Below the pieces are notes generated by a model that was not told the origin of the DNA, did no database searches, and saw only the letters and a program-made list of their open reading frames with translations. This document shows positions 8,961-16,792 of a stretch of DNA of 64,000 nucleotides, one piece after another. This DNA is from Paenibacillus antri (GTDB lineage: Bacteria; Bacillota; Bacilli; Paenibacillales; YIM-B00363), in the NCBI RefSeq assembly GCF_005765165.1, contig NZ_VCIW01000023.1, positions 1-64,000 of the forward strand, in the 5' to 3' direction. A program made the position numbers and the translations under genes. Numbering within the stretch: the stretch's first letter is position 1; each line of letters starts with the position of its first letter.

Positions 8961-9833
8961 ATGAATAAAGCGACATTGAAGGAAAATCGCGTCCACGGCG
9001 AGCCCGTCTACCCCGTCAGCACGTACCGATTCTCCTGCGGGCCGGAAGAGCCGCTGATGGACTTGCATTGGCACGACGAGCTGGAATTTTTGCTTCTCGT
9101 CGAAGGCGCGGCGGCGTTCCGCGTCGACACGGCGGACTTCGAGCTGCGCGCCGGCGAAGCGATGTTCGTCAATAGCGGCGAATTGCATTCCGGCCGCGTC
9201 CTCGGCGACGAACCGGTCACCTTCCTCGCCGTCGTCTTCGGCGCCGACCTGTTCGGCGACGTACGCGAGAAAGTGTACGACCGGTATATTTTCCCGTTAG
9301 TCCAGCGAAATTATGTCGTCCCTACGAAAATAAGCCTCGAGACGACGGCGGAACGCGCCATCGTCGCGTTGCTGCGCGAGCTGTTCGATGCGAACGAGTC
9401 GGGGGCGCCGATGCGCGAGCTGACGACGAAGGGGCTGCTGCATCTGTGCCTCTCGAAGCTGCTCGCGCTCGGCGGGGAAAACCGCCGCGCCGAGACGACG
9501 GACGGACGGATCGAACGTCTGAAAACCGTGATCGAATACGTCGAGGCGCGATGCGAAGAGACGATCGCGCTGCGGGATTTGGCGGCGCTGGCGGGGATGA
9601 GCGAGGCGTATTTTTGTCGGTTCTTTAAGAAAATCACGGCGAAGACGCCGGTGGAGTATGTGAATTCGGTCCGCATCCAGCGCGCGGCCGAGCTGCTGCG
9701 CCGCACCGACCGCAAAATCATGGCGATCGCGCTCGAGGTCGGCTTCAGCAATTTGAATCACTTCAACGGGGAATTCAAACGCCGCTTCGGCTGCACGCCG
9801 TCGGACTATCGCCGCCGCGCCGCCGCGGGATAG
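8961..9833 (+). CDS. AraC-family regulator with cupin-type sensor domain
   Basis: This 290-aa cytoplasmic regulator has an N-terminal cupin-like domain (MDLHWHDELEFLLLVEG and a GEAMFVNSGELHS stretch) and a C-terminal AraC DNA-binding domain. The two helix-turn-helix motifs include LRDLAALAGMSEAYFCRFFK and end in the signature GFSNLNHFNGEFKRRFG. Start 8961 is preferred over the in-frame ATG 45 bp upstream because AGGCGGTG precedes it and the extra residues look like intergenic translation. Its divergent position suggests that it controls the alpha-xylosidase/beta-galactosidase genes in response to a sugar bound by the cupin. The effector is unknown. Confidence 0.9.
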   Translation: MNKATLKENRVHGEPVYPVSTYRFSCGPEEPLMDLHWHDELEFLLLVEGAAAFRVDTADFELRAGEAMFVNSGELHSGRVLGDEPVTFLAVVFGADLFGDVREKVYDRYIFPLVQRNYVVPTKISLETTAERAIVALLRELFDANESGAPMRELTTKGLLHLCLSKLLALGGENRRAETTDGRIERLKTVIEYVEARCEETIALRDLAALAGMSEAYFCRFFKKITAKTPVEYVNSVRIQRAAELLRRTDRKIMAIALEVGFSNLNHFNGEFKRRFGCTPSDYRRRAAAG

Positions 9834-9999
9834 CAAGCGTAAGAAACGACCGTAACAGGAGCAAAGTCGTTCTGTGTCTGGTTTCGGCCCTTTTTTGCCG
9901 TGCCTGCGCTCCTGCGGAGGGTCTTCTCGCATTCCAGCCGCGCTGCCCTTTCTGTCCACTGCGTAGATTTCTAGTTCGTTGTCGAGGATACTTTCCCCC

Positions 10000-10033
10000 G
10001 AGCTTCTTTCTCATCTGGTTTCTTCTGCTCAGG
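10000..10033 (-). repeat. Dispersed TGAGCA repeat, minus-strand copy
   Basis: Read on the minus strand this is a degenerate copy of the dispersed element (TGAGCAGAAGAAACCA, then GAGAAAGAAG). It is the first of five copies between 10000 and 10351. The preceding 9834-9999 shows no gene and no recognisable element. Confidence 0.55.
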
Positions 10034-10083
10034 AAGTGGATTTCGTTTCCCAGTGACTGTTTCCCCTGATTTCATCCCTGTAC

Positions 10084-10155
10084 TTCATTTCAAATCCGAT
10101 TTCTCTAACTCAGGTGGCCCCCTTCCCGAGCAAAGGAAATCGCATTTGAAAGAAG
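10084..10155. repeat. Inverted pair of the dispersed TGAGCA repeat
   Basis: A minus-oriented copy (10084-10113) and a plus-oriented copy (10125-10155) face each other across an 11-base gap and can fold into an imperfect stem of about 30 bp. The head-to-head arrangement recurs near 31.8 kb. Confidence 0.65.
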
Positions 10156-10351
10156 CGACCAAGCACACCCCAGACTCTCCCTACCGCCATAGAAACCTAC
10201 CAATCGTCGAATCCAGACCATCCCTGAGCAAAGGAAATTAACTTAGAAAGAAGCGACCAAGCACACCCCAGACTCTCCCCACCACCATAGAAACCTACCA
10301 ATCGTCGAATCCAGACCATCCCTGAGCAAAGGAAATCACCTTAGAAAAGAG
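10125..10351 (+). repeat. 98-bp tandem repeat built on the TGAGCA element
   Basis: Units begin at 10125, 10223 and 10321 (period 98). The third is truncated after its first 31 bases. Each starts with CCTGAGCAAAGGAAAT, continues with TTAGAAAGAAGCGACCAAGC and the first two share the tail with ACCTACCAATCGTCGAATCC. The two full units are almost identical, which implies a recent duplication. No coding potential is apparent. Confidence 0.85.
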
Positions 10352-10402
10352 TGCGGAAGACAAGCCCGGCCCTTTGCAGTCGAGTCTGTCTCCGCACTCT
10401 TT
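10346..10402 (-). terminator. Hairpin terminator of the quinone oxidoreductase operon
   Basis: Arms 10346-10362 (AAAGAGTGCGGAAGACA) and 10387-10402 (TGTCTCCGCACTCTTT) form a stem of about 16 bp with one bulge. On the minus strand it starts 2 bp past the oxidoreductase stop and is followed by CTTTTCT. The last copy of the tandem repeat forms part of one arm. Confidence 0.75.
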
Positions 10403-10404
10403 CT

Positions 10405-11388
10405 TTAGAGTCGCAATATGATTTTTCCGATGTTGACGTTGGATTCCATGCGGCGATGCGCTTCCGCGGCTTCCTCGAACGGGAAGACGGAATCGACGAT
10501 CGGACGCAGCCGACCGTCGGCGAAGCGCGGCAGCGCGAAAGCGGCGAAATCCTGCGTAAGCGAGATTTTATCCGCGACGGAACGCGAGCGCAGCGTCGTG
10601 CCGATGACGTGGAGCCGGCGCGCGAGCAGCGTCCCGAGCGAGAAGCCGCCGGGGACGGCGGCGCCGCCGAGCGTGCCGATGACGATAAGGCGGCCGTCGA
10701 CCGCGAGCGTCGCGAGATGATCGGCGAAGTACGGCGCCCCGACGAAGTCGAGCGCGATGTCGACGCCGGCGCCGTCCGTGCGCTCGAGCAGCCATTCGCG
10801 GAACGAGCCGCCGCGATAGTTCCACGCGGCGGCGGCGCCGAGCGACAGCGCCGCCTCGAGCTTCGCCGCCGTGCCGGCGGTGGCGTAGGACGCCGCGCCG
10901 GCTTCGCGGACGAGCTGTATGGCGGCGGTGCCGACGCCGCTTGCGGCCGCGTGCACGAGCACGCGATGCCCCGGCCGCAGTCCGCCGAGCCGCCACAGGT
11001 TAAGGTAAGCGGTCAAGAACGCTTCCGGGATCGCCGCCGCCTCCTCGAAGGAGAGCGGCTCGGGGATGGCCATCGCCATGCCTGCGGGGATGACCGCGTA
11101 CTCGGCGTAGCCGCCGCCCGGCAGCAGCGCGCACACCCGGTCGCCGACCCTCCAGCCGTCGACGTCGGCGCCGACCGCCTCGACGATCCCCGCCATCTCG
11201 AGGCCGAGAATGTCCGTCACGCCCGGCGGCGGGGGGTACTTCCCCATGCGCTGGAGCAAATCCGCACGGTTGAGGGCGGTCGCCCGCACGCGCACGAGCA
11301 GCTCCCCGGCGCCCGCGGCGGGCGTCGGCCGATCGACGAGGCGGAGCGTCTCCGGTCCGCCGAACGGTTCCGCGACGATCGCTCTCAT
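10405..11388 (-). CDS. NAD(P)H-quinone oxidoreductase, zinc-independent MDR family
   Basis: This 327-aa cytoplasmic protein matches the PIG3-like quinone oxidoreductases. It has the N-terminal GroES-like fold (NRADLLQRMGKYPPPPG, GLEMAGIVEAVG) and a Rossmann domain with HAAASGVGTAAIQLV for NADPH binding. The catalytic-zinc ligands of classical alcohol dehydrogenases are absent, as expected. It would reduce quinones or other electrophilic carbonyls. The start overlaps the end of the TetR gene (ATGA), so it is the last gene of a permease-TetR-oxidoreductase operon. Induction by a toxic quinone-like compound is a plausible but unproven reading. Confidence 0.92.
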   Translation of the reverse strand: MRAIVAEPFGGPETLRLVDRPTPAAGAGELLVRVRATALNRADLLQRMGKYPPPPGVTDILGLEMAGIVEAVGADVDGWRVGDRVCALLPGGGYAEYAVIPAGMAMAIPEPLSFEEAAAIPEAFLTAYLNLWRLGGLRPGHRVLVHAAASGVGTAAIQLVREAGAASYATAGTAAKLEAALSLGAAAAWNYRGGSFREWLLERTDGAGVDIALDFVGAPYFADHLATLAVDGRLIVIGTLGGAAVPGGFSLGTLLARRLHVIGTTLRSRSVADKISLTQDFAAFALPRFADGRLRPIVDSVFPFEEAAEAHRRMESNVNIGKIILRL

Positions 11389-12005
11389 GTCGGCGCCCCC
11401 CCTTCGCCGGGCGCCACGGCGCCCAGCGCGCCGTAGACGTAGCGGATCGTATCCGCGATGACGTCTTCCGATCGCTGCGGCCCCTCGAGAAACAGCGGTT
11501 GGAAGTAATACGCCCGTTTATGGAACATCATGGACCCGAGCACCATCAGCAGCGTCGTATCGAGGCACCGGAACCGGAAGACGCCCTCCTCCCGCCCGCG
11601 CTGCAACATATCGCGCAGGGCGCTCCAGATCGGGAACGCCCGCGCTTGAATGATCGAGATGCGGGGAGAACGCATCATGATTTCCTGCTCCATGATCGTC
11701 GACAAATCCGGGTCTCTGAACACGTAAAGCATCACCTGCTCGATCAAGGTCGCTACTCCTCTCGCAGGCCGTTCGAACGCCTCTCGGAACGGCTCCATCG
11801 CCTCCTCGGCCGGGAAAAACTCGTCGAACAGCGCCTTAAACAAATTGTCCTTCCCGCCGAAATGGTACGACACGAGCGCCACGTTCGCGCCCGCCGCGTC
11901 GCATACCTGCCGCACCGTCGTGCCCTCGAAGCCTTGCTTCGCGAAGAGCGTCTTCGCCGCGAGCAAAATCTTGGTCCGGACGTCCGGCTCGTTCGCCGCC
12001 GTCAT
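11385..12005 (-). CDS. TetR-family transcriptional repressor
   Basis: This 206-aa regulator has an N-terminal helix-turn-helix (TKILLAAKTLFAKQGFEGTT through VSYHFGGKDNLFKALF), with a C-terminal ligand and dimer domain of the CerR/DUF1956 kind judged by length and the PRISIIQARAFP region. It overlaps both neighbours by 4 bp (12002-12005 and 11385-11388), so the three genes form one coupled operon. It probably represses its own operon through the palindrome at about 13172-13201. The ligand is unknown; a substrate of the permease or oxidoreductase is the natural candidate. Confidence 0.92.
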   Translation of the reverse strand: MTAANEPDVRTKILLAAKTLFAKQGFEGTTVRQVCDAAGANVALVSYHFGGKDNLFKALFDEFFPAEEAMEPFREAFERPARGVATLIEQVMLYVFRDPDLSTIMEQEIMMRSPRISIIQARAFPIWSALRDMLQRGREEGVFRFRCLDTTLLMVLGSMMFHKRAYYFQPLFLEGPQRSEDVIADTIRYVYGALGAVAPGEGGAPT

Positions 12006-13147
12006 ACGGCCGCCGCCCTCGGCGAGGATTTCATCCGCCGAATCGCCGCCGCCCCGGCGCTCGCCGCGAGGCAGACCGCGATCAGAACGAGGAGCGAAAC
12101 CGAAACGCCCGCGACGCTAGGTCCGCCGAACAATAAATCCATCAGCCCTTCGACGGCGTACGTCGCCGGCATCGCGTCCCCGAGCGAGCGGTAGAAGTTA
12201 GAGAGCAGCTCCCGCGGCACCATCGCGCCGGAGGAGACAAGCTGCGCGGACAGCAGGATAATGTTAAACACCATGCCGCCCGGGCCGAACAGCAGCAAGA
12301 AGATTTGAGCCAAACTCATGAAGGCGAACAGGAAAAGCGTCTGGAAGCCCCACAGCTCTAGGAAGACGTTCGCCGGCGAACCGCCGAACAGCGTGACGAA
12401 GGAGACGCCGAACAGACCGACGACGATCGCCGTGCCTGCGTTGATGATCTGCCTTGCGCCGAACCGCTCCCACTTGCCGAATCGCGACGACAGCGCCATC
12501 GACGACTGCTCGAGGTTCATCGCGAGCAGCATCGAACCGACGTAAGACGCGAGCACCATCATCATCGGCACCATCTGGCTGGCGAGGCTCGCGACGGGAT
12601 TCGAATAGACGACGTCGCTCTCGACCCGCGTCGTCAGCCCTTCCGCCATCGCGACCGCCTGCGCCTCCGGCAGCTGCAGCTGCACGAGCGCCGCCTTCAC
12701 GCCGTTCGCGGCGGCCATCGCGTTCACCGTCGTCGTCACCTGCGACGCCGCGCCCGCCATCATGTTCTTGATCGTAACGGGATTCGACTCGTTAATGTAA
12801 TAATGCAACGTCGCCCGGGACTCCGGCGCGGACGCCGCCGCGCTGAAGTCTGCAGGGATGTGCACGACCATCTGCACGTCGCGCTCGTTCAACCTCGTCT
12901 GCGCGTCCGCCAAGTCGCCGACCGCTTCGACTTGGAACGGCAGCTGCGACGCCAAAGCGTCCGCCACCGCGACGCCGAAGCCCGCGTCTTCGTTCACGAC
13001 CGCCACGCGCAGTTGATCCGCGTGGTCGTTCACGCCGTCATACCCCGTCATCCAGACGACGCTGAAAATCAATTGAAACAATACCGCCGTCGCGATGCCG
13101 ACTTTCGTCATCGGCAGCGCGAAGAACGCTTTAAGCACTTGCCCCAT
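12002..13147 (-). CDS. YhgE/Pip-like ABC-2 type membrane permease
   Basis: This 381-aa membrane protein has one N-terminal helix (about 16-36), an extracytoplasmic domain of about 160 residues and five or six helices in the C-terminal half. This is the layout of ABC-2 exporters and of YhgE/Pip phage-infection proteins (VVNEDAGFGVAVADAL and YINESNPVTIKNMM are typical). It has a GAGGAG site before the ATG. No ATPase gene is adjacent, so it either borrows one or works without one. It is the first gene of an operon with a TetR repressor and a quinone oxidoreductase, suggesting export of a toxic lipophilic compound. Confidence 0.85.
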   Translation of the reverse strand: MGQVLKAFFALPMTKVGIATAVLFQLIFSVVWMTGYDGVNDHADQLRVAVVNEDAGFGVAVADALASQLPFQVEAVGDLADAQTRLNERDVQMVVHIPADFSAAASAPESRATLHYYINESNPVTIKNMMAGAASQVTTTVNAMAAANGVKAALVQLQLPEAQAVAMAEGLTTRVESDVVYSNPVASLASQMVPMMMVLASYVGSMLLAMNLEQSSMALSSRFGKWERFGARQIINAGTAIVVGLFGVSFVTLFGGSPANVFLELWGFQTLFLFAFMSLAQIFLLLFGPGGMVFNIILLSAQLVSSGAMVPRELLSNFYRSLGDAMPATYAVEGLMDLLFGGPSVAGVSVSLLVLIAVCLAASAGAAAIRRMKSSPRAAAV

Positions 13148-13171
13148 CCTAATCGCTCCTCGTAATTAAAT

Positions 13172-13201
13172 AACCGTTTAAATCAAACGTTTGTTTAACA
13201 A
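13172..13201. promoter_or_regulatory. Operator-like palindrome upstream of the permease-TetR operon
   Basis: The perfect 10-bp palindrome CAAACGTTTG (13184-13193) is extended on both sides by TTAAA and TTTAA, with one extra base in the left arm. AT-rich DNA surrounds it. Position and form fit a TetR-family operator in the promoter of the operon. Confidence 0.6.
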
Positions 13202-13207
13202 ACTACC

Positions 13208-13253
13208 AAAAAAAACCGCGGCCGTCAAGCGCCGAAGCACCGACTACCCGCGG
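13208..13253 (-). terminator. Terminator after the DUF2905 gene
   Basis: On the minus strand CCGCGG (13253-13248) pairs with CCGCGG (13221-13216), with a smaller internal stem, and eight Ts follow (13215-13208). The stem includes the last codons and the stop of the DUF2905 gene. Confidence 0.75.
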
Positions 13254-13468
13254 AACATGCGAATGACATACAAGATTAATGAGCCGACGATGCTGATCAC
13301 GATGCAAGTGACGATCGGGAAGTAGAACTTCACGTTCTCTCGCTCCACCGCGATATCGCCCGGCAGACGGCCGAGAAACTGCAAGTACTTCCCGCCGAAC
13401 TGCCAGACGACGCCCAGCGCGATCAAGACGATTCCGCCGATGATCAATAGCTTCGCTGTCGGATTCAT
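13244..13468 (-). CDS. DUF2905 family small membrane protein
   Basis: This 74-aa protein has two transmembrane helices (about 5-24 and 47-70) separated by a short loop with FLGRLPGDI and FYFPIVTCI, the conserved core of DUF2905. The function of the family is unknown. A strong GAGGAGG site precedes the ATG, and the gene lies 17 bp after the MBL-fold hydrolase, in a thioredoxin-like/MBL/DUF2905 operon ending at a hairpin that overlaps its last codons. Confidence 0.92.
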   Translation of the reverse strand: MNPTAKLLIIGGIVLIALGVVWQFGGKYLQFLGRLPGDIAVERENVKFYFPIVTCIVISIVGSLILYVIRMFRG

Positions 13469-13485
13469 TTGACCGCGCCTCCTCG

Positions 13486-14112
13486 CTATACGTACGGATT
13501 GTGTTCCTTCTCGTACCCGATCGTCGTCCTCGGCCCGTGGCCCGGATAGACGATCGTCTCATCCGGCAGACGGAACAATCGGTCCTGGATCGAGTTGTAC
13601 AGCTCCTTCGAGCTGCCGCCCCGAAGATCCGTTCGTCCGACGCCCATCTTGAACAATACGTCGCCGCAAAACGCGTGCGTCCCCCAGACGAGGCTCACGC
13701 TTCCCGGGGAATGGCCCGGCGTGTGGTACACGCGGAACGTCTCGCCGAGCAGCTTCAGCGACATGCCCTCGTCGAGGGCGTACTCCGCTGGCTCCGTGAC
13801 GACGGGGCCGCCGATGTCCGGCCAGTTGAGCGAGCCGTTCAGCTTCGGATCCGTCAGCCAATCCGCCTCGGCGTCATGCAAATACACGGGGCAGCCCTTC
13901 GCCTTGCGGACCGCGTCCACCCCGCCGATATGGTCGAAGTGCGCATGCGTCAGCACGATCGCCTCGATCTCGAGCGATTCTATGCGGCGCAGCAGCGCCT
14001 CCGGTTTCTGGCCGGGATCGATGACGATTCCGGTGCCCTTAGCCGAGTCTGATAACAGGTATGCATTCGTCGACAACGGCCCCAACGCGAACGTCTCGAT
14101 GCGAATCGTCAT
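13486..14112 (-). CDS. MBL-fold hydrolase, glyoxalase II-like (YqgX type)
   Basis: This 208-aa cytoplasmic metallo-beta-lactamase-fold enzyme has the metal motif THAHFDHIGG, further ligands in HTPGHSPGSV and GDVLF, and the C-terminal YPGHGPRTT. The compact form without the long glyoxalase II C-terminal domain matches Bacillus YqgX, associated with thioester hydrolysis such as S-lactoyl-bacillithiol; the exact substrate is not fixed by sequence. The start has AAGGCGGG upstream and lies 15 bp after the thioredoxin-like gene. Confidence 0.92.
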   Translation of the reverse strand: MTIRIETFALGPLSTNAYLLSDSAKGTGIVIDPGQKPEALLRRIESLEIEAIVLTHAHFDHIGGVDAVRKAKGCPVYLHDAEADWLTDPKLNGSLNWPDIGGPVVTEPAEYALDEGMSLKLLGETFRVYHTPGHSPGSVSLVWGTHAFCGDVLFKMGVGRTDLRGGSSKELYNSIQDRLFRLPDETIVYPGHGPRTTIGYEKEHNPYV

Positions 14113-14127
14113 GCGCGTCGGCCCGCC

Positions 14128-14694
14128 TTAAAAGCTCGAGATGAGCTCGCGGAGCTCCTTCACGATCAACTGCTGATAGTCCGTGCCTTCGCCGTACCGC
14201 GCCATGATTTCCTTGCGCGTCTCCGCCAAGTTCGTCTGATAGTCCGGCGCTTCCCGGTCCGGGTTTTCCTTCTTGAACTTGACCATCGGCTCTTGCACGT
14301 ACGTCGGGCGCGGTCCCCAAGTGCCGAGCACGAAGCCGCCGGTGTCGACGAAGATGACGACCGGAATCGAACGGCCGCCGAGCGTCAAGAACTGGTCCTG
14401 CACGTCCATATGTTCTTCTTGAACGAGAAATTCGACCGGCACGCCGCTGTTCTCGAGCGCCTTCAAGACGACCGGTACGTTCCGCACGACGTCGCCGCAC
14501 CAATCCGCCGCGAGAATGACGCAGCGCAGATCGTCGCGGTTGTTCAAGCTTTCGAAAAATTCCTTATCGTCCTCGTCCGCCCAAGCGAACTTGTCCCCCC
14601 AGGAGAGGAACGCCTCCTGGTTCTTAGTCATCGCGTCGATGAAGCCCTGCGGGGTCAAGCCTTGCCCCAGCTTATGCGCGAGCGATTTCGTCAT
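14128..14694 (-). CDS. Thioredoxin-family protein lacking a CxxC motif
   Basis: This 188-aa protein of the Thioredoxin_9 type has a thioredoxin-like fold with LAADWCGDVVRN where WCGPC would be expected. Only the first cysteine remains, so it cannot form the usual intramolecular disulfide. The cis-Pro region appears as RSIPVVIFVD. Family members keep this WCGD form, so it is not a mutation peculiar to this gene. No signal peptide is visible. The GGAGG site gives a clear start. It heads an operon with the MBL hydrolase, which suggests a link to low-molecular-weight thiol chemistry, though this is inference. Confidence 0.88.
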   Translation of the reverse strand: MTKSLAHKLGQGLTPQGFIDAMTKNQEAFLSWGDKFAWADEDDKEFFESLNNRDDLRCVILAADWCGDVVRNVPVVLKALENSGVPVEFLVQEEHMDVQDQFLTLGGRSIPVVIFVDTGGFVLGTWGPRPTYVQEPMVKFKKENPDREAPDYQTNLAETRKEIMARYGEGTDYQQLIVKELRELISSF

Positions 14695-14776
14695 GGTCGT
14701 CGTCCTCCGTATTCTATCGCGAAAAATAATAACGCTCCCTTATTGTACCAAACCGAGACATGCTCCATCCACTACT

Positions 14777-15373
14777 CTAACGCGCCTTGCCGCGCCTCCA
14801 TATGAACAATACGTACGCGGCGAGCCCCAGCGCGGCGATGACCATCGCCGGCTTCGCGTACGGACCGGCTACTTCGTCGATCGCCTCCCACCGTTCGCCG
14901 AGCGTCAGGCCGAGCCAAACGAAGAGAATCGACCAAGGAATGACGGCCAGCGTCGTCAGCAGCGTAAATCGACCGAGCGGCATGTTCGCGATGCCGGCCG
15001 GGATCGATATCGCGTGCCGAACGACCGGGATGAACCGCGCCGTGAAAATAACGCCCGTGCCGTACCGATCGAACCATCGTTCGGCGATGTCGATGTGCTT
15101 TTTCTTAATAAGTATGTACTTGCCGTACCGCTCGAGGAACGGCCTTCCGCCGTATTTCCCGATCCAGTACACGAACAGCTGCGCGACAACGCCGCCGACC
15201 GTGCCGAAGACGACCGCGCCGACGAACGAGATGCGCCCTTGCGACACCAAGTACCCGCCGTACGACAGAACGATTTCGCTCGGAATGACCTCCAGCATCA
15301 ACCCGATCATTATGCCCCAGTACCCGAGCTGCTCCAGCCACGCCAACACGGACTGCACCACGTCATGCAACAT
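14777..15373 (-). CDS. DedA-family membrane protein
   Basis: This 198-aa polytopic membrane protein of the DedA/VTT (SNARE-associated) superfamily contains the conserved blocks EVIPSEIVLSYGGYLVSQG, GKYGGRPFLERYGKYI and FTARFIPVVRHAISIPAG. Several relatives transport lipid carriers such as undecaprenyl phosphate or phosphatidylethanolamine, but members differ and the substrate here is open. The ATG has a GCAGGAG site. It is divergent from the cupredoxin gene and stands apart from the thioredoxin-like operon downstream. Confidence 0.92.
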   Translation of the reverse strand: MLHDVVQSVLAWLEQLGYWGIMIGLMLEVIPSEIVLSYGGYLVSQGRISFVGAVVFGTVGGVVAQLFVYWIGKYGGRPFLERYGKYILIKKKHIDIAERWFDRYGTGVIFTARFIPVVRHAISIPAGIANMPLGRFTLLTTLAVIPWSILFVWLGLTLGERWEAIDEVAGPYAKPAMVIAALGLAAYVLFIWRRGKAR

Positions 15374-15428
15374 CGCTTCCGCTCCTGCCTTCTTTTTCGT
15401 TGATAGAGACGATCTTCATTGTAATGTA

Positions 15429-15446
15429 TTCCTTTCGGGAAAGGAA
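15429..15446. promoter_or_regulatory. Perfect palindrome between the dedA-like and cupredoxin genes
   Basis: TTCCTTTC and GAAAGGAA flank two bases in the middle of the divergent gap. The form suggests an operator for either gene. No promoter boxes could be fixed around it. Confidence 0.4.
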
Positions 15447-15519
15447 CATGTCCCCCGCCGACATAATCAAGGACGAGTCACATACACTTGTACAAAAAAG
15501 CGGAAAGAAGGTCGGACGG

Positions 15520-15969
15520 ATGAACTCACGAATCGTGGTAGTCCGCAAGTGGCAGCTGCTCGCGCTGGCCGTCGGCATCGGCTTGGTGACGGCGACGACC
15601 GTGCTCTGGGAACGCGGCGAGCCGGTGGCGGCGGACGCGATGCCGGTCGGCGAACGCGTCATCCATATGGTGACGGGAGAGTACAAGACGACGACGAAGG
15701 ACGGCAAGGAAATCGAAGCGTACCGTTGGGATCCGGGCACCGTGTTCGTCAACAAGGGCGAGAACGTCAAGCTGAAAATTCTCGGCGTCAACGGCGAGCA
15801 CCATCCGTTCGTCATCGAAGGGATGAACATCCAGGGCGTCGTGAAAAAGGGCGAGGAGACGACCGTCAGCTTCCACGCGTCCAAAGAAGGCATCTACCGG
15901 ATCATCTGCTTCACGCATCCCGACAGCGTCAACAACGGACCGATGATCGGATATATCGTCGTAGACTAA
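15520..15969 (+). CDS. Membrane-anchored cupredoxin-like protein
   Basis: This 149-aa protein has an N-terminal hydrophobic anchor (about 11-29) and a cupredoxin domain. Candidate copper ligands are H95 in GEHHPFVI, C130 and H133 in IICFTHP, and M142 in GPMIG, the usual His-Cys-His-Met order at the C-terminal loop. It should face the outside and carry electrons or bind copper. ATG 15520 is chosen because GGAAAGAAGG precedes it; the reading frame is open for another 40 codons upstream but those look non-coding. No oxidase or copper transport gene is adjacent, so its partner is unknown. Confidence 0.85.
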   Translation: MNSRIVVVRKWQLLALAVGIGLVTATTVLWERGEPVAADAMPVGERVIHMVTGEYKTTTKDGKEIEAYRWDPGTVFVNKGENVKLKILGVNGEHHPFVIEGMNIQGVVKKGEETTVSFHASKEGIYRIICFTHPDSVNNGPMIGYIVVD

Positions 15970-16017
15970 CGTCTCCCCTCCCTCTTGCATATGGTGGGAG
16001 GAGAGGTGATCAGTCTC

Positions 16018-16332
16018 ATGATGAAGCATAACGAAAAGCATACCGCGCAGCTGCCTTCGCCGCGGAACATTCGGCGCGCCTGCGGCAGGGAGCTGTACCG
16101 TACGCTCAAGCGGTTAAACGTATACGTCGCTCCGGAGAAGGTGGAGGAGGCCGAGAGGCTGTATTTCAAGAAGGTCGTCGGCAACCTGCTGTGGATTTTC
16201 GAGCATCGCTCGAACAAGAAGAAGCAGGCCGAGTGGTGGGCGGAAGCGGTCGCCCCCGACATCGCGAAGCTGTGGGGCGTCGACGAGGAGTCGCTCGTCC
16301 GCGCGTTCAAGGAGGGCTTCGCGGGCGCGTAG
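16018..16332 (+). CDS. Conserved-looking hypothetical protein, 104 aa
   Basis: I do not recognise this family. The 104-aa protein is soluble, basic and helical, with RELYRTLKRLNVYVAPEKVE, a Trp-containing middle part (LLWIFEHRSNKKKQAEWWAE) and a C-terminal helix. A GAGAGGTG ribosome site supports ATG 16018 (or 16021); an upstream TTG at 15985 in the same frame is less likely. It follows the cupredoxin gene by 48 bp on the same strand. Codon use fits the neighbours, so it is probably real. Confidence 0.7.
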   Translation: MMKHNEKHTAQLPSPRNIRRACGRELYRTLKRLNVYVAPEKVEEAERLYFKKVVGNLLWIFEHRSNKKKQAEWWAEAVAPDIAKLWGVDEESLVRAFKEGFAGA

Positions 16333-16748
16333 GGGGCGGCGGCGGGGCCGCGGCGAGTCTGAGGGGTTATTCAGGAAGCCGGCAGTTCGTTGCGAACGGT
16401 CGGCGGGTCGGGCGGGTCGTCTCCCACGGGGGGCGGCTCGCTTTTTTGTTGCGGCTTCTCTTCTCCCGCTCCGCGGCAGATAAGGAACGCCGTCGGTTTC
16501 CCTATCGCCGCGCTCGCGCGTGCCCGCGCCTCTCCTCCTCCGATTTCGGCCCCGATATGCGCCAAAATGCAGTTATTTTCGTTCCTTGAAGCTTGTTCCG
16601 GGCGAATAGGAGCAAAACTTCATATATGCAGCGCGAAAGGAGCGGCGGAAGTTTCGAATATCGTAAGTTTTGCGGATATTCCGCGTTATCGCCCGTTTCC
16701 GGTGAGCCATACATGACATTTCGCGCATACTCCCCTCCCCGTCGGCAA
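16333..16748. other. Intergenic region with no gene
   Basis: About 415 bp separates the hypothetical gene from the VOC gene. Reading frames here are short and lack ribosome sites. The second half is AT-richer, with a stretch (CGTTCCTTGAAGC, GGGCGAATAGGAGC) and the small inverted repeat GCGGATATTCCGC near 16673. It resembles the non-coding repeat debris common in Paenibacillus genomes, but no second copy occurs in this window. Confidence 0.5.
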
Positions 16749-16786
16749 CAAAAAAAACGGTACGACCGAAAAATCCGATCGTACCG
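16749..16786 (-). terminator. Terminator of the VOC-family gene
   Basis: On the minus strand CGGTACGA pairs with TCGTACCG (16786-16779 with 16765-16758) and a run of Ts follows. It lies 6 bp beyond the VOC stop. Confidence 0.85.
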
Positions 16787-16792
16787 GTTCGC

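Noticed and set aside
10053-10241. A 62-codon frame in the first repeat cluster
   Set aside because: It is made of the dispersed and tandem repeats and has no ribosome site.
16390-16716. A 108-codon frame in the gap before the VOC gene
   Set aside because: There is no ribosome site, the composition is intergenic and no motif is present.
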